64,000 nt of DNA, from contig JAAZNU010000021.1 of assembly GCA_012798135.1 (NCBI GenBank), forward strand, positions 124,001 through 188,000, given 5' to 3'. A model generated the notes under the pieces. That model was not told the DNA's origin. It ran no database searches and saw only the letters and a list, made by a program, of their open reading frames with translations. Below are positions 8,596 through 16,443 of the stretch, piece after piece. The DNA is from Veillonellaceae bacterium. Its GTDB lineage: Bacteria > Bacillota_C > Negativicutes > UBA1444. The stretch's first letter is position 1. The number at the start of each line of letters is the position of its first letter. Made by a program: the position numbers and the translations under genes.

Positions 8596-9534
8596 ATGAA
8601 CAAGACTACACGATTGAAACAACTGATTGCTGATGCGGAAATCTTGGTTATGCCAGGCGCCTATGATTGTTTGTCCGCCAAAATTATTGAACTGGCCGGT
8701 TTCAAAGCCATACAGTGTTCGGGGTACGGATTTTCCGCCTGCTTGCTGGGCCAGCCGGATGTTGGCCTGATGGGGTTTCAGGAAGTTCTCATCCATACTA
8801 AAAACATCGTTAATGCCGTGAACGTTCCGGTTATGGCAGACGGTGACACTGGCTACGGCAATGCGGTCAATGTCATTCGAACCGTGCGGGAGTTTGAAAG
8901 TGTCGGCGCTGCCGGAGTAAATTTGGAAGACCAGGCGTGGCCGAAGCGTTGCGGCCATATGGCGGGCAAGGAAGTCATTGCTTTGGAAGAAATGGTGAAA
9001 AAAATCGAAGCCGCCGCTTGGGCCAGACAGGATAAAGATTTTGTCATCAATGCCAGAACCGATGCGAGGGCTGTCTATGGCATCGATGAAGTCGTCAGAA
9101 GGGCGGAGGCTTATTGGGAGGCCGGAGCGGATCTTATTTTTCTGGAAGCGCCGCCTACCGTAGAAGAGTTAAAAGAACTGGCTAACCGACTCGTTCCCAA
9201 AGGAATTCGAATTAGTGCCAATATGGCGGATGGCGGCCGTACCCCGCTAATTTCTTTTAAAGAACTGGAGGCCATGGGCTACTCGCGTTGCAGTGTACCG
9301 GTGGCGCCGCTGTATGCAGCCGCCAAAGGCATGTTGGATGTGATGCGGCAGATATATCAGGAGGGAACGAATAAAAATATTCAGGAGCAACTGATTCCGT
9401 TCGCCGAATTTAACAAGCTGATCGGGTTACCGGGGATTCGTGACCTGGAAGCAAAATTTTTACCGACCGCCGCCGTTAATGCGAAATACGGTTCGGCGAG
9501 CGAACTGGAAATCAGCAAACAACAGGGACGATAA
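8596..9534 (+). CDS. Isocitrate lyase/PEP mutase family enzyme (first of three)
   Basis: 312-aa TIM-barrel enzyme of the PEP mutase/isocitrate lyase superfamily. Visible hallmarks are MPGAYDCLSAK, the metal-binding ADGDTGYGNA, LEDQAWPKRCGH with the catalytic-type Cys119 in the KRCGH loop, and INARTDAR. These features fit a carbon-carbon lyase acting on a 2-hydroxy di- or tricarboxylate, such as methylisocitrate or dimethylmalate; the exact substrate cannot be read from sequence. The start is ATG after GAGGGAGGAG. The 178 bases before it hold a short GGAC/GTCC hairpin and may contain the regulated promoter. Confidence 0.88.
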   Translation: MNKTTRLKQLIADAEILVMPGAYDCLSAKIIELAGFKAIQCSGYGFSACLLGQPDVGLMGFQEVLIHTKNIVNAVNVPVMADGDTGYGNAVNVIRTVREFESVGAAGVNLEDQAWPKRCGHMAGKEVIALEEMVKKIEAAAWARQDKDFVINARTDARAVYGIDEVVRRAEAYWEAGADLIFLEAPPTVEELKELANRLVPKGIRISANMADGGRTPLISFKELEAMGYSRCSVPVAPLYAAAKGMLDVMRQIYQEGTNKNIQEQLIPFAEFNKLIGLPGIRDLEAKFLPTAAVNAKYGSASELEISKQQGR

Positions 9535-9628
9535 TAGTCCGTATTGCGTGACCCGCCCGATAACTGTTTCCGTGAGTTCTCCGACAAGCAAATTGCGGTT
9601 TCCAAATTTTAAACGAGGGGATGAAAAA

Positions 9629-10483
9629 ATGAAAAAAACGGAACAACTTCGCCTGCTCCTAGCCAGCAAGGAGACCTTGATTGCACCATGCGCGTTCGAT
9701 GCGTTGTCGGCCAAGGCAATTGCGCATACGGGATTCAAGGTTGCGGGAACAACCGGGTTTGGAATCCACGGAACGATGCTGGGCGTGCCGGATAACGGAC
9801 TGCTAGCCTTTAATGAGATGGTAGCCGCGTGCGGCAAAATGGCCGATGCCGTTGATATTCCCATTCTCGCCGATGCGGAGGGAGGCTATGGCAACGCCAT
9901 CAATACGATGCGGACCGTCAGGGAGTTTGAAAAGGCCGGTTTGGCGGGTATTTTCATTGAGGATCAAAAATCTCCGCCCAATTGTCCGTTTATTAAACCG
10001 GCCGAAGTGATCAGTATGAACGAGATGGTTGGCAAAATTAAAGCCGCGGTGGCCGCACGCAGTGATCCGAATTTCGTCATCGTTGCCCGTACTGACGCGC
10101 CGTTTGACGAGGCGATCGAGCGGGCTCACGCCTATATGGAAGCCGGAGCCGATATGGTTAAGCCCATTCCCAAAAGCCGACGCGAACTTGAACTTTGGCC
10201 CCGAAAGATCGCTGCGCCTTTGCACGTCGGCTACATGACGGGGAAAGCAATTAATGACGGGATGACGTGTTGGGATATAGGCAACCTTGGCTATAAAATA
10301 GTCACTTTTCCCTTATCCATGCTATTTATGTGCACCAAAGCCATGCTTTCGTATTTGGCCGAAGTCAAGGCGAAAGGCTCAGACACCGCTTTGATGGACG
10401 AAATGCTCAGCTTCGACGAATATCAGCAGTTTATCGGGGTCGAAAAGTATATTGAATTGGAAAGAACATACGGTGAAAAATAA
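9629..10483 (+). CDS. Divergent PEP mutase/isocitrate lyase-like protein (second of three)
   Basis: 284 aa from ATG at 9629 behind GAGGGG. It aligns along its length with both neighbours (APCAFDALSAKAI, ADAEGGYGNAINTMRTVREFEKAG, VARTDAP). At the active-site loop, however, it reads IEDQKSPPNCPF where lyases have PKRCGH, so the Lys-Arg and the Gly-His around the cysteine are gone. A different reaction (such as a mutase, hydrolase or decarboxylase of the superfamily) or a non-catalytic partner role is possible; this is inference. It lies 94 bases after the first paralogue and 44 before the third. Confidence 0.82.
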   Translation: MKKTEQLRLLLASKETLIAPCAFDALSAKAIAHTGFKVAGTTGFGIHGTMLGVPDNGLLAFNEMVAACGKMADAVDIPILADAEGGYGNAINTMRTVREFEKAGLAGIFIEDQKSPPNCPFIKPAEVISMNEMVGKIKAAVAARSDPNFVIVARTDAPFDEAIERAHAYMEAGADMVKPIPKSRRELELWPRKIAAPLHVGYMTGKAINDGMTCWDIGNLGYKIVTFPLSMLFMCTKAMLSYLAEVKAKGSDTALMDEMLSFDEYQQFIGVEKYIELERTYGEK

Positions 10484-10527
10484 CGGCGAAGCCATTGTTT
10501 GGCCATGGAAGGGGGAGTAAAACAAGC

Positions 10528-11403
10528 ATGATGAAACACGCTGCGAAATTAAAGCAATTGATCGAATCCAAACAACTGGTAATGGCACCGGGGGCATATG
10601 ATGCGATTACCGCCACCCTGATTGGAAAGGCCGGCTTTCCCGCCGCTTATGTCACGGGATCGGGCGTATCGTTGAGTTTGTTAGGCCAACCGGATCTAAA
10701 TACCGTGAGCTATCTGGAACTGAAACTGCGAGTCGAAAATATAAGTTCGGTGCTGGATATTCCCTTGATTGTTGATATCGATACAGGATTTGGCGGGCCG
10801 TTGAACCTGATCCGTCTCATTAAAGAACTCGAACAACTGAATGTGGCGGCGGTGCAAATTGAGGATCAAGTGATGCCGAAACGCTGCGGTCACGAATTAG
10901 GCCGAAAAGTTGTTGCGACGGAAGAAATGTGTCGGCGTATTCGGACGATCACGGACAATCGCTGCCGCGAACAGGGGATTCTGATAATCGCCCGCACCGA
11001 TGCCCGTACTACTGAGGGGATTGAGGCCGCCATTCAGCGCGGTAATCAGTATTTGGCGGCGGGAGCCGATGCGATTTTTGTTGAAAGCCCTGAAACGATG
11101 GAAGAGATTCGGATGGTAGCGCAACAGGTAAAAGGGCCGGTGCTATTCAATAATGTCGAGGGGGGAAGATCGCCCTTTCTGTCGCGTTCAACTTTGCAGG
11201 AGCTAGGGATCCGGATTGTGATCTATCCCAACGCATTAACTCGAATTATGGTTAAAAGCGCTCAAGGACTTTTACATGAACTGAAGGAAACCGGTACGAC
11301 GGAAAGTCTTTGGGGACAGATGCTAAGTCATCGGGACTTGTTCGGGTTATTTGATCATGACCAATGGGTTGCTTTGGAGAAAAAGTATTCTAAGTTATCA
11401 TAA
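10528..11403 (+). CDS. Isocitrate lyase/PEP mutase family enzyme (third of three)
   Basis: 291 aa from ATG at 10528, preceded by GGGGGAG. Superfamily hallmarks are MAPGAYDAITATLI, VDIDTGFGGPLN, IEDQVMPKRCGH (Cys120) and IARTDARTTEGIEAAI. The KRCGH loop is intact, so lyase-type catalysis is expected, as for the first paralogue. DIDTGFG in place of DGDTGYG suggests a somewhat different substrate pocket. It ends 14 bases before the isochorismatase-like gene and is probably in the same transcript. The substrate is unknown. Confidence 0.88.
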   Translation: MMKHAAKLKQLIESKQLVMAPGAYDAITATLIGKAGFPAAYVTGSGVSLSLLGQPDLNTVSYLELKLRVENISSVLDIPLIVDIDTGFGGPLNLIRLIKELEQLNVAAVQIEDQVMPKRCGHELGRKVVATEEMCRRIRTITDNRCREQGILIIARTDARTTEGIEAAIQRGNQYLAAGADAIFVESPETMEEIRMVAQQVKGPVLFNNVEGGRSPFLSRSTLQELGIRIVIYPNALTRIMVKSAQGLLHELKETGTTESLWGQMLSHRDLFGLFDHDQWVALEKKYSKLS

Positions 11404-11417
11404 AGGAGTGGTCAAAA

Positions 11418-12050
11418 ATGAGTAAACAAAGTATTCTTAGAGATATAAAGGATATTTTGGCACCAGAGCATACGGCTTTAATTGTCGTTGATATGCAAAT
11501 AGATTTTTGCGCCGAAGACGGCCTGTTTGCCAGAGCAGGCAGAGATATTTCCAGCGTGCGCAAGATCATTCCGAACATTAAACGGCTGGTGGAAATCGCC
11601 CGAACAAGTGGGGCGATGGTTGTATTTTTACAGCAGGTGACCTTGCCTGGCGGGAAAAGTGATAATGACGCTTGGCTGGGTTTCAAGACGAGGGACGGAA
11701 AATCTGCGGAATATGCACGCCTGGGCAGCCAAGGATGCGAGATGGTTGCCGAGCTTGCTCCGCTGCCAGAGGAAGTTGTTGTACAAAAGTTCCGTCCCAG
11801 CGGTTTTCACGGGACTTTCTTGGATCAAATTTTGCGGGCTAATGGGATCAGGAGCGTCCTGATTACCGGGACGACAACCGAAGGCTGCGTCATGTCGACT
11901 GTTCTGGATGCTTCTTTCCATGATTATTATACTTGCGTGGTAAGTGATGGAGTTGCCTCTTCCGTGGCCAACATGCAGGAAACGGCACTGGCCTTTTTGA
12001 AGACCCGATATAAGATCCTAAGCACGGAGGAAGTCGTAAATTTGTGGTGA
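11418..12050 (+). CDS. Isochorismatase-family cysteine hydrolase
   Basis: 210 aa with the three catalytic positions of the family: Asp in LIVVDMQIDFC, Lys in VVQKFRPSGFHGT, and Cys in ITGTTTEGCVMSTVLDA. The cis-peptide segment before the Cys is conserved. Family members hydrolyse amides or vinyl ethers such as nicotinamide, N-carbamoylsarcosine and maleamate. In this cluster an amidase step before the C-C lyases is reasonable but unproven. The start is ATG after AAGGAG, closely following the third lyase paralogue. Confidence 0.88.
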   Translation: MSKQSILRDIKDILAPEHTALIVVDMQIDFCAEDGLFARAGRDISSVRKIIPNIKRLVEIARTSGAMVVFLQQVTLPGGKSDNDAWLGFKTRDGKSAEYARLGSQGCEMVAELAPLPEEVVVQKFRPSGFHGTFLDQILRANGIRSVLITGTTTEGCVMSTVLDASFHDYYTCVVSDGVASSVANMQETALAFLKTRYKILSTEEVVNLW

Positions 12051-12084
12051 CAGCTGAGTAAAAATCGCAGGGGTGAGCTTTCTT

Positions 12085-13761
12085 ATGGGCGAAATCAAAG
12101 AATATATGGTGCCTATGCGCGACGGCGCTGGACTATACACCAGAGTGTTTTTTCCGGAAGGCGTGGGACCATGGCCTACGGTGTTAATCCGTGACCCTTA
12201 TGGGAAGGCTAACCCGGTCATGGCTATGGCCGCTCGACGGTTTGCCGATCATGGCTATGCAACAGTCCTACAGCATGTACGCGGTACGGCCGGGTCCGAA
12301 GGGGAATGGGTACCGCATAAGAATGAGCGACAAGATGGCGTAGATGCGTTGCAATGGCTCATTGGGCAGCCTTGGATGAACGGCAATATCGGTACTTATG
12401 GCGTATCCTATCGGGGTTACGTTCAGTTGGCGATAGCCGACCAACTTCCGGTTGAAGTAAAAACAATGGTTGTCGGCAACTTCGGATTGGACCGGCATAA
12501 ACAAATGTACCAAGATGGTATGTTTCGACTGGATCTCATAACTTCTTGGGCTGTGCGAAACTGCGGCATCAACCCGGAAGCAATGGGAGAGCTGTATAAA
12601 AAAGCGTTGGGGATACGTCCCCATATCGATATGGACAAGGAGCTTTACGGAGTAGAGCTGCCCTGGTATCGTGAATTAATTACAAATGTCAGCCCCATTG
12701 CGGAGTTTTGGAATTCAGGGATTTGGCCGGAACTGCTCAGCGTGCCGCCAAAGGTGAAAGTTCCGTTTCTTTTTTTGGGTGGTTGGTTTGACTACTATTT
12801 GCCGATGATGTTGGAAAACTACGAACAATTGCCGGCTCCGGTGAGAGCGGCCAGTCGGTTTCAAATCTTCCCGGTTGCTCATAATTTTTCGATGCCCGGT
12901 GATCTAGCGCCGTTTACGGGTAGCGGTATGAGCGGAATGGTTCCCGAAGAACTGGAAGCGGTCACGTATGCCTTGGAATGGTTCGACTATCAGCTCAAAG
13001 GGCTGCCGTATCGGCGGCCGGTGGGCGTGATTGAGGCCTATGCAATAGGCGCAAATAAATGGGAACCCCTGAGAAACTGGCCACCCCGAACGGAGACTCA
13101 GCGCCTCTATCTGGCGGCAGACAATGTCGCTGGAGATACGGGAGGTAAGCTGTGCGAAGTGGCGGATGCTTCGCCAGAGACAATTTCCTATTGTTATGAC
13201 CCCAATAATCCCAGCTCGGCCCAGGGCGCAGATACGGTGTTTGCCTATTTACAACCAGCTTACGCCGATTATTCGCCGATGGCGGGGCCTGTCCGGCAAG
13301 ATCCGCCTGGTGCCCGTCCCGATGTGCTGACTTTCATGTCGCAATCGTTTCCGGCGGGAATGCTTCTTGCCGGCAGCATTAAGGTGCTGCTGCAAGTCGC
13401 GTCCGATGCGGAAGATACCGCATTTACGGTGAAAATTAGTGAGGTTCGTGCAGACGGAACAGCGTATAATATTCGTAATACGATAACGAGTTTGGCTTAC
13501 CGCAACGGTATGCCGATCCCACAGGTATACGAACCCGGCAGCGTTGTTTCTATCGGTTTCACACTGCGACCAATTGTTTGGCAATTGCCGGTAGGGGCAA
13601 AGTTGCGGCTGGATATTTCGTCATCGAATTTTCCGGAGTACCACAATCATTCCAACACAAGCGGCCCATGGGCGGAGCAGTGCGCTGTCAAAATTGCCAA
13701 ACAGACGATATATTTCGGCGGGCCCTATGCGTCCTATATAGAAGTGCCTGTCCGCACCTAG
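12085..13761 (+). CDS. CocE/NonD-family alpha/beta hydrolase (X-Pro dipeptidyl-peptidase-like)
   Basis: 558 aa from ATG at 12085, chosen over GTG at 12073 because AGGGGTGAG is then correctly spaced. The N-terminal alpha/beta hydrolase fold has the nucleophile elbow GVSYRG (Ser108), with PTVLIRDPYGK and LQHVRGTAGSEGEW before it. The C-terminal half carries the jelly-roll of the family (VLTFMSQSF, RLDISSSNFPEY). No signal peptide is seen. Family members hydrolyse esters or N-terminal X-Pro bonds. It probably supplies an ester- or amide-cleaving step in this catabolic cluster and is its last gene. Confidence 0.87.
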   Translation: MGEIKEYMVPMRDGAGLYTRVFFPEGVGPWPTVLIRDPYGKANPVMAMAARRFADHGYATVLQHVRGTAGSEGEWVPHKNERQDGVDALQWLIGQPWMNGNIGTYGVSYRGYVQLAIADQLPVEVKTMVVGNFGLDRHKQMYQDGMFRLDLITSWAVRNCGINPEAMGELYKKALGIRPHIDMDKELYGVELPWYRELITNVSPIAEFWNSGIWPELLSVPPKVKVPFLFLGGWFDYYLPMMLENYEQLPAPVRAASRFQIFPVAHNFSMPGDLAPFTGSGMSGMVPEELEAVTYALEWFDYQLKGLPYRRPVGVIEAYAIGANKWEPLRNWPPRTETQRLYLAADNVAGDTGGKLCEVADASPETISYCYDPNNPSSAQGADTVFAYLQPAYADYSPMAGPVRQDPPGARPDVLTFMSQSFPAGMLLAGSIKVLLQVASDAEDTAFTVKISEVRADGTAYNIRNTITSLAYRNGMPIPQVYEPGSVVSIGFTLRPIVWQLPVGAKLRLDISSSNFPEYHNHSNTSGPWAEQCAVKIAKQTIYFGGPYASYIEVPVRT

Positions 13762-14201
13762 CAGGAAGTTTAGCTTGGAGCCAATGATGAGCTGAACAGA
13801 TTTAGAACGCAATCCTGAGTTTTCTTCTTTCTGGGCCTCGACCCAGTCTGCGCGTGCCATCCAGTTGGACTGGCCGGTCATTTTTCTGATTGGATCGTCT
13901 ACAATGCTGTTTTGTGACGGCAGGAAGACCGGGCAGGCTTGAGATGTCGGAGAGCGCATCTTTGAGTTGGTACGCGAAAATAAGCGGTTTTCCCACTTTA
14001 TGAACGAGGCTTCTTTGCGAAACGGAATCAAACATGTTTCGGCCAACGGCGGGTCTACTTTGCCCGATGTTTGCGTTTCGATTGTCAAAGGGAATCGCCC
14101 CCCCTTAGTGAACAGTTTGTCAACAAAACGATGTGGTTGTCGGTGATCTGCTCCATGAAACTTGGCAGGCTGGTAGCGGATGTTGTGATGGCCGGTAGAA
14201 C
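13762..14201. other. Intergenic stretch without a recognisable gene
   Basis: A minus-strand open frame crosses about 13800-14090 but also runs into the 3' end of the CocE-type gene. It has no ribosome site or family I recognise. A short C/G run (CCCCCCC) lies near 14100. Nothing else is supported. Confidence 0.4.
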
Positions 14202-14234
14202 AAAGGCTCCCAGCAAAATTTGCTGAGAGCCTTT
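14202..14234. terminator. Strong hairpin between convergent units, probable terminator
   Basis: A 16-base arm (AAAGGCTCCCAGCAAA) pairs with TTTGCTGAGAGCCTTT, with one mismatch and a one-base gap at the tip. There is no clean T-run on either side. It lies between the end of the CocE-type gene and the end of the minus-strand cysteine-rich gene, where a bidirectional terminator would be expected. Confidence 0.55.
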
Positions 14235-14308
14235 GTGTTGTGCAATATGGGTATCGCCTTGAACTTCCTGGTCATGGATTTTGGCAGTTGTGGGCCAGTC
14301 GCCGTGGC

Positions 14309-14638
14309 CTATCTGGCCGGTTTATTGCAGATATAATAACTGTTGCCGCAAGCCTGGCGTGCGGCGGACTCACTGGAGTAGCAGCGATTTAGGTTCCGGC
14401 AGAGGAATTGTGCGTTGCTGGGACAACAGGTGTTGGAGCCGCAACATTGTCCGTCGTTCGCACAGGTGTAGCTGCCGCAATTGGTTGTGCCGAGGGGCGT
14501 CACGTTGCCGGAGACACTCGTGCTACATACGGAAGGCGTGGCCGAGGGGGCAGTCGACGAAGGATCTTCCGCCAGGACGATGGTCATGCCCAGCAGAACT
14601 GTCGCCATCAGGCAAAGTCCCAATATTTTCTTCAGCAT
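14309..14638 (-). CDS. Small secreted cysteine-rich protein
   Basis: 109 aa. A clear signal peptide (about 1-23, LLGMTIVLAED) is followed by a Ser/Thr/Pro-rich linker. The compact domain carries most of the 11 mature cysteines, including QCCGSNTCCPSN, a spacing reminiscent of granulin or knottin folds. This implies an exported disulfide-bonded miniprotein; the function is unknown. The start ATG has GGAGGA just upstream and its own promoter (14710-14738). There are no neighbours on its strand within 190 bases, so it is monocistronic. No bacterial family is recognised. Confidence 0.75.
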   Translation of the reverse strand: MLKKILGLCLMATVLLGMTIVLAEDPSSTAPSATPSVCSTSVSGNVTPLGTTNCGSYTCANDGQCCGSNTCCPSNAQFLCRNLNRCYSSESAARQACGNSYYICNKPAR

Positions 14639-14709
14639 CTTCCATTCCTCCTCTTTGTTGGCCGTGCTTTGGCAACTGCTGCGTGTCGGACTGTTTATCT
14701 ATTTCTTTC

Positions 14710-14738
14710 ATTATATTTGGAAAAGAGCGTAAATTCAA
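14710..14738 (-). promoter_or_regulatory. Sigma-A-type promoter of the cysteine-rich gene
   Basis: On the minus strand, TTGAAT (14738-14733) and TATAAT (14715-14710) are separated by 17 bases, about 70 bases upstream of the ATG. Confidence 0.7.
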
Positions 14739-14782
14739 GGCGCGGCATTGCGCGTCCATCGCAAGTTCCTGTCCAACAGACA

Positions 14783-14816
14783 AAAACCCGGCCTTCCATG
14801 ACGAGGGCCGGGTTTT
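14783..14816 (-). terminator. Bidirectional-looking terminator after the AbgT gene
   Basis: AAAACCCGGCC and GGCCGGGTTTT form a perfect 11-bp stem with a 12-base loop. A-rich and T-rich ends make it a good terminator for the minus-strand transporter gene, which ends at 14833. Confidence 0.85.
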
Positions 14817-14832
14817 CGGTGTAATGGTACGA

Positions 14833-16404
14833 TTATTTCAGTTGATAGAAGATACCGCCGTCGGGACCGAGAGGAATGTTGAACACGATGAACAGGATCA
14901 ACAGCAGGGTCCAGACGATGGCGAACGAGATGGAGAATGGCATCATGTTGGCGATGATGGTGCCCATGCCGGTTTTAGGTTCGTATTGTTTGGCAAAAGC
15001 CACGATGATTGGGAAGTAGGGGAACAGCGGCGACACGGGGTTGGTGATGGAGTCGCCGATCCGGTAGGCCATCTGGGTAAGGGCGGGGTCATAGCCGACC
15101 AACAGGAACATCGGCACGAACACCGGCGCCATGATGGCCCACTTGGCCGAAGCGCTGCCGACGAAGATGTTGATGAGCGAGGCGATGAAGATGAAGCCGA
15201 TAATCAGCCCGATGCCGGTGAAGCCGGCGTCTTTGAGAAATTCGGCGCCTTTGACGGACAGGATAATGCCCATGTTGGACCAGTTGAAATAGGCCAAAAA
15301 TTGTGAGGCCATGAAGGCCAGTACGATATAGCCGCCCATGCTGCTCATCGATTGACCCATCATGCCCACGACGTCCTTGTCGCTTTTGATACTTTTGGTG
15401 ATATAGCCGTACACTAGGCCGGGAATCAGGAACATACCGGTGATGAGGGGAACGATACCCTGCATGAGCGGCGCCTTCCAGGCCAGGATCGATTTGGTGG
15501 CGGGGTCGGCCATGAAGGCTTTGTCGCCGACCGACAGCGCGGCGATGACGGCCACATACAGCAGGCAGGATATTCCCGCCCATTTCAGGCCTTTGGACTG
15601 GACATCGGTTAGCTTTTCCAGCCCATTGCTGCCAGTAGCGGCTGTGCCGGTGTAGACGCCGAGGCGTGGTTCGACGATTTTGGCATTGACCAGGACGCCG
15701 GTACCCGCCAGAAGCAGGGTGGAGGCAAAGATAAAGTAGTAGTTCATGGCCGGGGACGAAACATATTTCGGATCAATGACCTGGGCGGCGGGAATGGTGA
15801 ATCCGGCAGCCAGGACGTCGGACATGTTCACCATCAGGTTAGCGGCGAAGCCGGCGGCCACGCCGCCGTAGGCCACGAAGATGCCGGCCAGGGGATGCCG
15901 GCCGATCGCCAGGAACACGACAGCGGCCAGCGGCGGCAGAACGATGAAGCCGGCATCACCGGCGGCATTGGCACAAATGCCGGCCAGCATGACCATGAAG
16001 GTCACGAAACCGGCCGGAACTTTGGTCACGAAGTGTTTCATGGTGGTTTCCATCAGACCGGTTTTTTCGGCGACGCCCACGCCGAGCATGACGACGAGCA
16101 CCAAACCGAGCGGCGGGAAACTCTGGAAGTTGCCGACAATCTGGCCAAGAATTTTTTGCAGGTTTGCCTTGGTCAACAGGCTGACGGCGGTGACCACTTT
16201 TTTCGTGGAGGGATGGACCACCGACACGCCGGCGTTAGCGACAACATCGGAGATCAGAATGACCAGGACGCAGAAGATCAAAAACAGGGTCACGGGATCC
16301 GGCAGTTTGTTGCCGGCGGCTTCTACGAAATTCAGCAGCTTGTTGAAAAAGCTGTTGTTTTTCGACGCCGGCTGATCGGTGTGAAGGGGAGGATTTTGAC
16401 TCAT
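14833..16404 (-). CDS. AbgT-family transporter (aminobenzoyl-glutamate type)
   Basis: 523-aa integral membrane protein with about a dozen hydrophobic segments. Family features include FFNKLLNFVEAAGNKLPDPVTLF at the N terminus, GVGVAEKTGLM, AGDAGFIVLPPLAAVVF, FIFIASLINIFVGSASAKWAIMAPVFVPM and RIGDSITNPVSPLFPYFPI. Known members move p-aminobenzoyl-glutamate inward or export sulfonamide-like compounds. It lies 39 bases after the M20 peptidase gene on the same strand, the classic abg pairing of peptidase plus transporter. The start ATG has AAAGGAGC upstream. Confidence 0.92.
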   Translation of the reverse strand: MSQNPPLHTDQPASKNNSFFNKLLNFVEAAGNKLPDPVTLFLIFCVLVILISDVVANAGVSVVHPSTKKVVTAVSLLTKANLQKILGQIVGNFQSFPPLGLVLVVMLGVGVAEKTGLMETTMKHFVTKVPAGFVTFMVMLAGICANAAGDAGFIVLPPLAAVVFLAIGRHPLAGIFVAYGGVAAGFAANLMVNMSDVLAAGFTIPAAQVIDPKYVSSPAMNYYFIFASTLLLAGTGVLVNAKIVEPRLGVYTGTAATGSNGLEKLTDVQSKGLKWAGISCLLYVAVIAALSVGDKAFMADPATKSILAWKAPLMQGIVPLITGMFLIPGLVYGYITKSIKSDKDVVGMMGQSMSSMGGYIVLAFMASQFLAYFNWSNMGIILSVKGAEFLKDAGFTGIGLIIGFIFIASLINIFVGSASAKWAIMAPVFVPMFLLVGYDPALTQMAYRIGDSITNPVSPLFPYFPIIVAFAKQYEPKTGMGTIIANMMPFSISFAIVWTLLLILFIVFNIPLGPDGGIFYQLK

Positions 16405-16443
16405 TCACTTCAGCTCCTTTTATTATGGTCGTTGTTAGTTTGC

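Noticed and set aside
13621..14088. 155-codon minus-strand frame at the end of the CocE-type gene.
   Set aside because: It overlaps the conserved 3' end of that gene, has no ribosome site and resembles no family I know; kept only as part of an unexplained intergenic stretch.
14281..15306. 341-codon plus-strand frame covering the cysteine-rich gene and the AbgT gene.
   Set aside because: It is antisense to two genes with good starts and domains and crosses a strong terminator.
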